Positions 28,319-35,699 of a DNA stretch of 64,000 nucleotides are shown piece after piece. Made by a program: the position numbers and the translations under genes. Positions within the stretch are counted from its first letter, which is position 1; each line of letters opens with the position of its first letter. Source of the stretch: Gammaproteobacteria bacterium (GTDB lineage Bacteria; Pseudomonadota; Gammaproteobacteria; UBA4575); the NCBI GenBank assembly GCA_011523795.1, contig WTFY01000018.1, forward strand, positions 62,001 through 126,000, given 5' to 3'. The notes under the pieces are model-generated. The model made no database searches. It worked only from the letters and a program-made list of their open reading frames with translations, and had not been told where the DNA came from.

Positions 28319-29293
28319 TCAGCCCGGATCATTGCCATAGGCCCGGATGATTTTCTTGACCAGCGGATGACGCACGACATCCCGGGCATTGAACTCGCAA
28401 ATGGAGACCCCTTCTGTTTCTCCCAGGATCCGCCTGACGTGTTTCAGGCCTGATTCCTTGGTGCCGGGCAGATCAATCTGCGTGATGTCGCCCGTAACGA
28501 TGGCTTTCGAGCCAAAGCCAATGCGGGTCAGGAACATCTTCATCTGTTCGATCGTGGTGTTTTGCGCCTCATCCAGGATGATGTAGGCATCATTCAGGGT
28601 CCGCCCGCGCATATAGGCCAAGGGGGCAATTTCTATGACATTCCTGTCAACGAGCTTGCTGACTTTCTCATAGCCCAGCATTTCGTAGAGGGCGTCATAC
28701 ATGGGCCTCAAGTACGGGTCGATTTTCTGGGCAAGATCTCCTGGCAGGAATCCCAGCCTTTCTCCGGCTTCCACGGCGGGTCTCACCAGGACGAGCTTGC
28801 GGATCCTGTCTCGTTCCAGTGCCGCGACGGCGCATGCGACGGCAAGATAGGTCTTGCCGGTGCCGGCAGGGCCGATGCCGAACACCAGGTCGCTTTCCTC
28901 GATCAGCTGTACATACCGTTGCTGGTTGAAGCCACGGGGCTTGATGGCACCGCGCTTGGTGTGAACCGTGCGAAGGGAAGACTTGAGATTCTGCTCGGCG
29001 ATATTCGCAAGCTCGGATTCCTGCAGATGCAGGTGCACGTCCGAGGAGGAGAGAATCTGGTCTTTTGTAGAATCGTAAAGTTCCTTCAGAACCTCTACCG
29101 CTGCATTGGTGGCCCTGGCCTCGCCGCTGATCGAAAAGGCATTGCCCCGGTTGTTGATTTCAACACCGAGTCTTTTTTCAAGCTGGTGCAGGTGCCCATT
29201 GAGAGGCCCGCAAAGGTTGGCGAGTCGCGGATTGTCTGCAGGCTCCAGGGATATATTTACGGAATGGACTTCGCTAGGCAAAAGTACAGACAC
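28319..29293 (-). CDS. ybeZ: PhoH-family ATPase (YbeZ)
   Basis: P-loop ATPase of 324 residues, partner of YbeY in RNA metabolism. Walker A is GIGPAGTGKTYLAVA near residue 142, and Walker B is in AYIILDEAQNTT. The N-terminal ISLEPADNPRLANLCGP is typical of the YbeZ branch. The start is GTG 29293, two bases beyond the miaB stop; the GGGG before it is very close, so coupling to miaB translation is likely. Confidence 0.95.
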   Translation of the reverse strand: MSVLLPSEVHSVNISLEPADNPRLANLCGPLNGHLHQLEKRLGVEINNRGNAFSISGEARATNAAVEVLKELYDSTKDQILSSSDVHLHLQESELANIAEQNLKSSLRTVHTKRGAIKPRGFNQQRYVQLIEESDLVFGIGPAGTGKTYLAVACAVAALERDRIRKLVLVRPAVEAGERLGFLPGDLAQKIDPYLRPMYDALYEMLGYEKVSKLVDRNVIEIAPLAYMRGRTLNDAYIILDEAQNTTIEQMKMFLTRIGFGSKAIVTGDITQIDLPGTKESGLKHVRRILGETEGVSICEFNARDVVRHPLVKKIIRAYGNDPG

Positions 29294-29295
29294 CC

Positions 29296-30630
29296 CTACA
29301 TTGCTGTTTCATGGAAGGCACCCCGCAAAGAATTTGAATATACCCCGGTGATCTCGAGACGTACAAACCTGCCCCGCACATCATGCGGCGCATCGAAATT
29401 GACAACACGGTTGTTTTCGGTTCTCCCGGAATACTCCTGGGCCGACTTTTTCGAGTGTCCCTCAACCAGCACCACCTGATCCGTGCCCAGCATGGCTTGG
29501 GAACGGTCCATGGATGCATTGCGAATGGTTTCCTGCAAGCGCTGAAGCCTCTGCTTCTTCACATCCAGCGATACAGGATCCTCAAGTGATGCCGCGGGCG
29601 TGCCGGGCCGGCGACTGTAGATGAAGCTGTAGGACTGGTCGAAACCCACTTCTTCCACCAGCTCCATCGTGTCCTCGAAATCCTGGTCCGTTTCGCCCGG
29701 AAAACCGACAATGAAGTCTGATGAAATGCTCACATCCGGCCTGTGCCTGCGCAACTTTCTGATGATGGACTTGTACTCCAGTGCCGTGTACCCGCGTTTC
29801 ATAGCAGAGAGTATCCTGTCAGAGCCACTTTGGACCGGCAGGTGCACATGATTTACGAGTTCGGGAATCTCAGCATACGTATCGATCAGGTTGTCCGAAA
29901 ATTCTACAGGATGGGAACTAGTATACCTTATCCGTTCTATGCCTTCGATATCGCTTACATAGTAAAGCAGCAGGGAAAAATCCACGATATTCCCGTGGCG
30001 GTCCAGCCCGCGGTACCCGTTCACGTTCTGGCCCAGCAATGTGACCTCGCGTGCACCCTGCCCGGCCAGCAAACCGATTTCATGCAACACATCATCTAGT
30101 GGCCTGCTGAACTCTTCGCCCCGCGTATAAGGCACTACACAATACGTGCAGTACTTGCTGCAGCCTTCCATGACTGAGACATAGGCAACGGGACCCTGGT
30201 GCCCGGGTTCAGGCAGGCAGTCGAACTTCTCCATCTCCGGGAAGGAAATATCGATGACCGCTTTCCTGCCCGTTGCCGCCTGGTCCAGCAAATCGGGCAA
30301 GCGGTGAATCGTCTGGGGGCCGAACACAACGTCTACCTGTTTTGCGCGTGCTGCCAGGGACTCCCCTTCCTGACTGGCCACACATCCCCCGACACCGATC
30401 AGGACATCCGGATTCTTTTCCTTCAGGGGCCGCCACTGACCCAGTTGTGAAAACACTTTTTCCTGTGCCTTTTCACGAATGGAACATGTGTTGAGTAACA
30501 GGACATCAGCATTGGATGGATCATGAGTGACATCAAAGCCGCAATCGTGGCGCAGTACATCCAGCATCCTGCTGGAATCATACTCATTCATCTGGCATCC
30601 CTGGGTTTTGACAAATACTTTTTTTGGCAT
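29296..30630 (-). CDS. miaB: tRNA-2-methylthio-N6-isopentenyladenosine synthase MiaB
   Basis: Radical-SAM methylthiotransferase that modifies A37 of tRNAs reading UNN codons. About 444 residues from ATG 30630. The N-terminal cluster cysteines are C12, C49 and C83; the radical-SAM triplet is in [20 protein letters not shown]; a C-terminal TRAM domain follows. An ATG at 30657 has GAGG only three bases before it and would add nine residues; homologs begin near MPKK, so 30630 is preferred. It heads the phoH-ybeY-corC-lnt-manC run and borders the A/T-rich accessory patch upstream. Confidence 0.97.
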   Translation of the reverse strand: MPKKVFVKTQGCQMNEYDSSRMLDVLRHDCGFDVTHDPSNADVLLLNTCSIREKAQEKVFSQLGQWRPLKEKNPDVLIGVGGCVASQEGESLAARAKQVDVVFGPQTIHRLPDLLDQAATGRKAVIDISFPEMEKFDCLPEPGHQGPVAYVSVMEGCSKYCTYCVVPYTRGEEFSRPLDDVLHEIGLLAGQGAREVTLLGQNVNGYRGLDRHGNIVDFSLLLYYVSDIEGIERIRYTSSHPVEFSDNLIDTYAEIPELVNHVHLPVQSGSDRILSAMKRGYTALEYKSIIRKLRRHRPDVSISSDFIVGFPGETDQDFEDTMELVEEVGFDQSYSFIYSRRPGTPAASLEDPVSLDVKKQRLQRLQETIRNASMDRSQAMLGTDQVVLVEGHSKKSAQEYSGRTENNRVVNFDAPHDVRGRFVRLEITGVYSNSLRGAFHETAM

Positions 30631-30923
30631 ACGAGAAATTTTTCTAGCGTGTATCATCGCCCTCAGTCTAGATTCCCAAGCAGCTGGTCATAATTTGATT
30701 TCAAAGATATAAATTAAGCTGCTATAGAGGCTTTCTTCACGTTTGAAACGGCCTATGCCTGAAATCATCAATACGCATTGAGAAAGCAATTCCGGCTTCG
30801 CCTGTCACTGGAACGTCTGTCATAACTTCATTCAGGTTTGCTCACTTGCCATACAAAATGCACTTCGCGTACCCTCATCAAAAGCCTAAAGTACATTAGA
30901 TACCATGAACAAGGATAGAAAAT

Positions 30924-31790
30924 CTACTTAAACAAGTTGCCTAAAAGTTTATGCAACTTGAAACCCCCCGATACCCAGAAATTTACTACGTACCACCAAT
31001 AGATTCTATATTCTTCTCCTAAGTACTGCCGTAATAATTCCTCTGGCGGAAGTTCGCAGATCTGAAACCGCGCCAAACATTTGAGGTCAAAAAACAGCTT
31101 TACTCTGGGAATGGCAATTCGTGCAGATGTACAACGATCATTGTCAATCAAAGTAAATCTTGCATTGTTAATCTTCTCTTCATCCAGAGTGCCAATATCT
31201 GCGTCCTTCAGGTCTAGCAAAATGTTGTTACCATGAGGGTCATCATGTCGTATATAAGCGGCATGAATACCTCTGACGATGCTGACACATCGGTTAACAA
31301 CAGCTTTGATTAAAACATCCTTTTCCTTTGCATCAGAAAAGTGAATTTTGTTGCAGAGTTGAGCTACTGTGAGTTCACTTTCAATTTTCTTATATAGCAA
31401 ATAGCTTTTACGTCTAAACCAAGATGGTTTATATGTCCAGTAGGCAATTGGCTCAATAGTATCGATTCCCGCCTCTTGCATTTTCAAACTGCCTATGTAG
31501 CTTCTATAGTTATAGTCTTTGAACAAACCTGTAATAAACAGGTCTACTTTTCTCCAGAATTTATAGCTTTGATCTATCTGAGAAACTTTCATTACTACAT
31601 CACATTGCACGCAGTCATGGCTGAAACAATAAAGTCGATTTCGCTTTCTACCGCCTTTTCTCTTTAGTAGTAGCTGGGTGAGTTCATACTTCAAAAACTG
31701 CTTGTTCCGAATCCATTTTTCGGTCAATTCATGGGATGGAAAATCTTTATTTACCAGAATCTCCCCATGTGAATAAACTAACTTACCCAC
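30924..31790 (-). CDS. Lipopolysaccharide kinase of the InaA/WaaP/Kdo kinase family
   Basis: Predicted sugar kinase of 288 residues for the LPS core. The kinase-like catalytic loop is IRHDDPHGNNILLD (HxDxHxxN), and the metal-binding Asp lies in FTLIDNDRC. The middle segment FWRKVDLFITGLFKDYN followed by EAGIDTIEPIAYW matches the InaA/WaaP family in order. The start is GTG 31790 with AGG seven bases upstream. Base composition is unlike the neighbours: bases 31501-31560 hold 19 G/C of 60, against 36 of 60 at 21601-21660 in leuS. It is divergent from the glycosyltransferase. Whether the acceptor is heptose or Kdo cannot be decided. Confidence 0.8.
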   Translation of the reverse strand: MGKLVYSHGEILVNKDFPSHELTEKWIRNKQFLKYELTQLLLKRKGGRKRNRLYCFSHDCVQCDVVMKVSQIDQSYKFWRKVDLFITGLFKDYNYRSYIGSLKMQEAGIDTIEPIAYWTYKPSWFRRKSYLLYKKIESELTVAQLCNKIHFSDAKEKDVLIKAVVNRCVSIVRGIHAAYIRHDDPHGNNILLDLKDADIGTLDEEKINNARFTLIDNDRCTSARIAIPRVKLFFDLKCLARFQICELPPEELLRQYLGEEYRIYWWYVVNFWVSGGFKLHKLLGNLFK

Positions 31791-32108
31791 TTTTTGACCT
31801 ATACAAGTGACACGCTTTCGTAATAACGATATGACGAGAAATTGAAAGAAATTAACCTTCTAAGTAGTATGATTTCCTCTAATTCAAGTTGCAAAAATTT
31901 GAATTAGTAAAATGCTCTTCTCCAATTCTACAGAGACAGTAAAACTATAATTCGACTGCTGATTTACTCTGAAAACTATTTGGCATGGAAATCAAGGATA
32001 CGTAAACCTGAATAAAACTGCCCAGTACATCATTACTGCCTTACACATCTCTTTTCAATCAAATCATAAATTAGCATGAAGCATGGAAAACCGGTAAAGC
32101 ATGAGTCT
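31791..32108. promoter_or_regulatory. Divergent A/T-rich spacer between the LPS kinase and glycosyltransferase genes
   Basis: This spacer must hold the promoters of both divergent genes. I see no convincing -35/-10 pair for either. The one clear structure is a perfect 9-bp inverted repeat at 31879-31907, listed separately. No open frame here resembles a gene. Confidence 0.4.
31879..31907. repeat. Perfect 9-bp inverted repeat in the divergent spacer
   Basis: CTAATTCAA at 31879-31887 and TTGAATTAG at 31899-31907 are exact reverse complements with an 11-base loop. The position between divergent start codons fits an operator or an mRNA hairpin. No run of T follows on either strand. Confidence 0.55.
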
Positions 32109-33164
32109 ATGCCCTCTATCTGCCACATTAATCTTGCACGAAACCCAAAACTGCGTGGAGGAGAGAGACAAACTGAAATTTTAATCCAGACGCTTGCCGA
32201 ACAGGGAGTGCTCAAACAATACATAGTCATATTGCGCAAAGGGCCATTAGCGAGGCGTTTCAAAGAATGTCACAACCTGAAAGTGTTCAAAGTTCGAAAC
32301 CGACTATCAGCACTATTCGTATGCCTGGCATTAAACAATAAAACATTGTTGCATGCACATGAGACACATGCTGCTCAAGTCGCATATGTTGCAAGCTTGT
32401 GCCGGAAAACATACATAGTTACACGGCGTGTCATCAACCCGATAAAGCCAAAAGCGTTCACCTGTGCCATGTATAGGAATGCACACACTGTAGTCGCACT
32501 GACAAGAGCTGTTGAAAATAGCATTCGAAGCCGCCTGCCAGATATTTCAATAGTCCGTATACCAAGTGCATGGAATCCTGGGTCTCCCGACATGAAAGCA
32601 GTCAAAAAAATTCGGGATCAATTTAAAGGCGAGTTCCTCATCGGCTATGCGGGTGCTATGGATGGACCTGAGAAAGGTCATCTTATACTGCTGGAATCAG
32701 CGCGGATAATACAGCCTGCTTTCCCGAAAATTAAATTTGTTTTGCTGGGAAGTGGTCTTTTAGAAGAAGAGTTTCGCCGGCAATCTAAAGACCTGAGTAA
32801 CGTGTACTTTGCTGGTTGGGTTAGTAATCCGATCACATGGATAGCTGCTTTTGATATATTCGCATTTCCCTCGCTGAGAGAGGGACTAGGGTCAGTTCTT
32901 CTAGATGTACTGCGTGTAGGTTGTCCAATCGTTGCAAGTCATGTGGGAGGGGTGCCAGAAGTTATCACTAAGGACTGTGGTATCTTGGTTCCCCCAAAAG
33001 ATGCCAAGGCTCTTACTGAGCAATTAGTGCACCTGTATCAGACTAGTTCACTACGAACACAGTTGAAAACTGCAGGAATCGCACGCTCATTCCATTTCAG
33101 TCCAGAACTGATGGCACAGCGCTATATGGAAGTATACATGTCAATTTTTAAAAGCCTGGCCTAG
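32109..33164 (+). CDS. Family-4 glycosyltransferase
   Basis: GT-B glycosyltransferase of about 351 residues, probably for the LPS core or another surface glycan. The N-terminal acceptor domain begins ICHINLARNPKLRGGERQTE, a start shared by LPS-type family-4 enzymes. The C-terminal donor domain has FLIGYAGAMDGPEKGH and PSLREGLGSVLLDVL. In that last motif the usual E-x7-E is E-x7-D. ATG 32109 was chosen because it lies just before the first beta strand; ATG 32076 would add 11 residues; neither has a strong ribosome site. A/T-rich like its divergent neighbour, the LPS kinase, with which it may act. Convergent with the UDP-sugar dehydrogenase. Confidence 0.82.
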   Translation: MPSICHINLARNPKLRGGERQTEILIQTLAEQGVLKQYIVILRKGPLARRFKECHNLKVFKVRNRLSALFVCLALNNKTLLHAHETHAAQVAYVASLCRKTYIVTRRVINPIKPKAFTCAMYRNAHTVVALTRAVENSIRSRLPDISIVRIPSAWNPGSPDMKAVKKIRDQFKGEFLIGYAGAMDGPEKGHLILLESARIIQPAFPKIKFVLLGSGLLEEEFRRQSKDLSNVYFAGWVSNPITWIAAFDIFAFPSLREGLGSVLLDVLRVGCPIVASHVGGVPEVITKDCGILVPPKDAKALTEQLVHLYQTSSLRTQLKTAGIARSFHFSPELMAQRYMEVYMSIFKSLA

Positions 33165-33179
33165 CAATTTTTTCCACAA

Positions 33180-33208
33180 TTAACTTTGTGTTTGAATTGC
33201 ACAGTTAA
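33180..33208. repeat. Imperfect hairpin between convergent glycan genes
   Basis: TTAACT..GTG (33180-33190) can pair with CACAGTTAA (33200-33208) around a 9-base loop, with two unpaired T. It lies 16 bases after the glycosyltransferase stop. It could end transcription from either side but has no adjacent T run, so the role is weakly supported. Confidence 0.3.
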
Positions 33209-33363
33209 ACCTAAGCTAGCGGTCATGAAGGAACAAGGCTAAGCCGGTATGCCTTGATCACACATCAAAGCGATCTGGCAACCTTAGCCAAAGGTAACCT
33301 GAATGCTTCTTAATAACTTCTCAAGCTTGAATAAGATACCCTCTGAATTCTCTTATACAAATT

Positions 33364-34647
33364 TTAAAGCCTATACACCTGAATACCTGTTGGGACAGTA
33401 TCCCGGTCAAGCTTGCCTTTCACATCATATACAGCTCCACTTTGATCCCTGATCAAAGTGAGGAGCCACTCCCAACCTCTGCATAGATAGTCATCATGTG
33501 GCACAGCTAATACCACTACTTTTGCTGGCCGGAGAGATGAAAGTTCGACAAGCTCAATCTGATGTTCTGCATAGACCTTGTCTGGATCAGCATAGATGTC
33601 ATTAACTTGCACCGTAGCTCCATACTGATGCAGTTCGTTAATAATATCGATTACTTTAGTATTTCGAGTATCGGATATGTTTTCCTTGTATGTTAAGCCC
33701 AATATAGTAACCGTGTCTTTTGGTGAGTAGCCTGTCTGCAGCATTATTTTTATGATTCGTGAAGCAATATAGTTGCCCAAGCCATTATTTATACTGCGTG
33801 CCATAAGGATGAGGTCAGGGATGTAGCCACTTTTGGCTGATCGGTAGGCCAAATAATATGGATCAATTCCAATACAGTGGCCTCCTACTAAACCTGGCGA
33901 AAATCTTAAAAAATTCCACTTCGTATCAGCTGCATCGAGCACATCATTTGTATCAACACCCAATTTATCAAATATCAATGCCAACTGATTCATCAAGGCA
34001 ATATTTACATCCCTTTGCACGTTTTCTACGATCTTGGTAGCTTCGGCAACTTTAATGGAAGGTGCTACGTATATACCTGCTGTTACTACACGACCATAAA
34101 CATCCCGGATGATTTCAAGCGTTTCATCATCCTGGGCAGATACAATCTTTACTATATTGACAAATGTGTGTTTCTTATCGCCAGGATTGATACGTTCCGG
34201 AGAATAGCCAATATGGAAATCCAGACCGCATGTCAGACCAGATTCCCGCTCTAAGATGGGAATGCAGATTTCTTCTGTAGCTCCAGGATATACCGTAGAC
34301 TCATACACAACAATATCACCCTTCTTGATAACTGTTCCCAAAGTTCTCGATGCTGTGGTTAAAGGCTCCATATCTGGATGCTTCGCATCATTGATCGGAG
34401 TAGGTACAGCCACAATATGAAAGTCAGCCTTCCTAAGCTGGTTGACGTCTGACGTGAAACTTACTTTTGTCTTGGCTAATTCTTCGGATGAAATTTCTGC
34501 AGTTCTGTCATATCTTCCATTGAGTTCAGTAATCCTCTCTTTATTAATATCAAAACCAACTACTTCATCAAGGTTGCCAAATGCAACTGCTACGGGTAGC
34601 CCGACATAGCCCATACCTAAAACTGAGATTTTTCTGTATTTTTTCAC
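33364..34647 (-). CDS. UDP-N-acetylhexosamine 6-dehydrogenase, TviB/WbpO type
   Basis: NAD-dependent enzyme of 427 residues that oxidises C6 of a UDP-HexNAc to the uronic acid, a building block of acidic capsules and O-antigens (UDP-GlcNAc for TviB, UDP-GalNAc for WbpO). The Rossmann motif is SVLGMGYVGLPVAVAFG. The middle contains YSPERINPGDKKH, shared with TviB, and the catalytic Cys lies in GLVGGHCIGIDPYYLA. The C-terminal UDP-binding domain has ILGLTYKENISDTRNTK. The ribosome site before ATG 34647 is poor. A/T-rich (22 G/C of 60 at 34141-34200). No epimerase, polymerase or flippase lies nearby, so the pathway is incomplete in this window. Confidence 0.9.
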   Translation of the reverse strand: MKKYRKISVLGMGYVGLPVAVAFGNLDEVVGFDINKERITELNGRYDRTAEISSEELAKTKVSFTSDVNQLRKADFHIVAVPTPINDAKHPDMEPLTTASRTLGTVIKKGDIVVYESTVYPGATEEICIPILERESGLTCGLDFHIGYSPERINPGDKKHTFVNIVKIVSAQDDETLEIIRDVYGRVVTAGIYVAPSIKVAEATKIVENVQRDVNIALMNQLALIFDKLGVDTNDVLDAADTKWNFLRFSPGLVGGHCIGIDPYYLAYRSAKSGYIPDLILMARSINNGLGNYIASRIIKIMLQTGYSPKDTVTILGLTYKENISDTRNTKVIDIINELHQYGATVQVNDIYADPDKVYAEHQIELVELSSLRPAKVVVLAVPHDDYLCRGWEWLLTLIRDQSGAVYDVKGKLDRDTVPTGIQVYRL

Positions 34648-34716
34648 TGTAATTTAACCTCAATACTAAGAAATGGAACCAGCTACTTCAGAAAGTTGAA
34701 TTTTGATACCAGAGAC

Positions 34717-34731
34717 TTGTCTGACAGACAA
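34717..34731. promoter_or_regulatory. 15-base perfect dyad upstream of the UDP-sugar dehydrogenase
   Basis: TTGTCTG-A-CAGACAA is a perfect inverted repeat with one central base, 70 bases upstream of the dehydrogenase ATG. Size and position fit an operator for a dimeric repressor or activator; no regulator gene is adjacent. Confidence 0.45.
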
Positions 34732-34813
34732 CTATAGAAGATGGGTCACATCACAGCATATGAACTTGCCAATATAAAGCCTGACTCACTGAATGCCATA
34801 CCGACAAAGAAAC

Positions 34814-34829
34814 TATACTTAGAAGTATA
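34814..34829. promoter_or_regulatory. 16-base dyad in the same spacer
   Basis: TATACTT-AG-AAGTATA has 7-bp arms with two central bases, and its sequence is unrelated to the dyad at 34717. It may be a second operator or a small hairpin. Confidence 0.35.
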
Positions 34830-34920
34830 TTTGTAGAATAAGTCTTGCTGCGGTGGCCTGATTGATATTTACAATTCCCTACCGTCGTAGCATTTCAAAG
34901 GCTGTCAAATTCACGAAGGA

Positions 34921-35039
34921 GGTCAGGTTAAACTATAGCAAAATGTATAAGCTTCAACGTCTGTTAAGTACAAAGTACAACACCAGTTTGGACGAATGTC
35001 GAAACAATCGGCTTCTTTGCCAAGGCTAAATACCTGACC
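34921..35039. repeat. Inverted-repeat-bounded segment, possible mobile-element remnant
   Basis: GGTCAGGT (34921-34928) and ACCTGACC (35032-35039) are exact reverse complements bounding about 119 bases. GGTCAGGT-type ends recall repeats linked to REP-associated transposases in gammaproteobacteria, but there is no transposase and no target duplication that I can see. The resemblance is from memory, not from a search. Confidence 0.3.
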
Positions 35040-35062
35040 CTACTCGTGAAACTGCCCTTACC

Positions 35063-35500
35063 CTAGAAAGGAATATCATCATCAAATTCATCACTGGATG
35101 CACTGGAAGCTGCCTTTTGCGATTCCGGGGCTGGAGGTGCTTCCTGCGTTATTGCAGTGCTGCCCTTACTGCCCAGCATCTGCATATCATTCGCCACAAT
35201 TTCAGTGGTATAGCGGTCATTTCCACCCTGGTCCTGCCATTTTCGGGTCTGCAGCCGCCCTTCCACGTAAACCTGGGAACCTTTCCTCAGGTATTCCCCT
35301 GCAATTTCGGCCAGCCTGCGGAAAAACACCACGCGGTGCCATTCGGTCTTCTCGACTTTTTCGCCCGAATTCTTGTCCGTCCAGGATTCGGTTGTCGCCA
35401 AAGTGATGTTACAAACTGCCTGGCCGCTTGGCATGTATTTAACCTCGGGGTCTTGCCCCAGGTGGCCGACCAATATTACCTTGTTGATGCCTCTTGCCAT
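35063..35500 (-). CDS. ssb: Single-stranded DNA-binding protein
   Basis: Binds and protects single-stranded DNA during replication, recombination and repair. About 145 residues. The OB fold ([20 protein letters not shown] to about 110) is followed by a flexible Ala/Ser/Pro linker and the acidic tip DEFDDDIPF, which recruits partner proteins. ATG 35500 has AGGA seven bases upstream; the open frame extends 50 codons further without similarity. Divergent from uvrA, the classical ssb-uvrA arrangement. Confidence 0.97.
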   Translation of the reverse strand: MARGINKVILVGHLGQDPEVKYMPSGQAVCNITLATTESWTDKNSGEKVEKTEWHRVVFFRRLAEIAGEYLRKGSQVYVEGRLQTRKWQDQGGNDRYTTEIVANDMQMLGSKGSTAITQEAPPAPESQKAASSASSDEFDDDIPF

Positions 35501-35640
35501 TTTGATGTCCTGCTGGATAGGTTCTTGAGTGCCCCTTCGTAACTTGAGAAATTCCCGGACCCGGTACATAAGGCCGCACCCTCTGCCCACCTGCCAAGCC
35601 GGGTAAGTAAGATGCCTGTAAAGAGCGCCTCTTGCCGGTT

Positions 35641-35670
35641 TTGCACTCAAGACAACTTAACACGTATATT
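35641..35670 (+). promoter_or_regulatory. Candidate uvrA promoter
   Basis: TTGCAC (35641-35646) and TATATT (35665-35670) are 18 bases apart, putting the start point about 20-25 bases before the uvrA ATG. No LexA-type CTGT-N8-ACAG box is visible between ssb and uvrA, although both genes are SOS-regulated in E. coli. Confidence 0.5.
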
Positions 35671-35699
35671 AACGTATTTATCCAGTCGCAATTGAAATA

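Larger units (their letters stand above)
34648..35062. other. 415-base gene-free spacer between the UDP-sugar dehydrogenase and ssb
   Basis: No credible coding frame. It carries two short perfect dyads (34717-34731 and 34814-34829), a tandem AAGTACA pair at about 34966-34979, and a longer-range inverted repeat (34921-34928 with 35032-35039). Composition changes from A/T-rich to the core average close to 35040, so this looks like the right edge of the accessory patch. Confidence 0.5.

Noticed and set aside
35501-35699. CTGT at about 35617 as a LexA half-site
   Set aside because: No ACAG partner lies at the required spacing.
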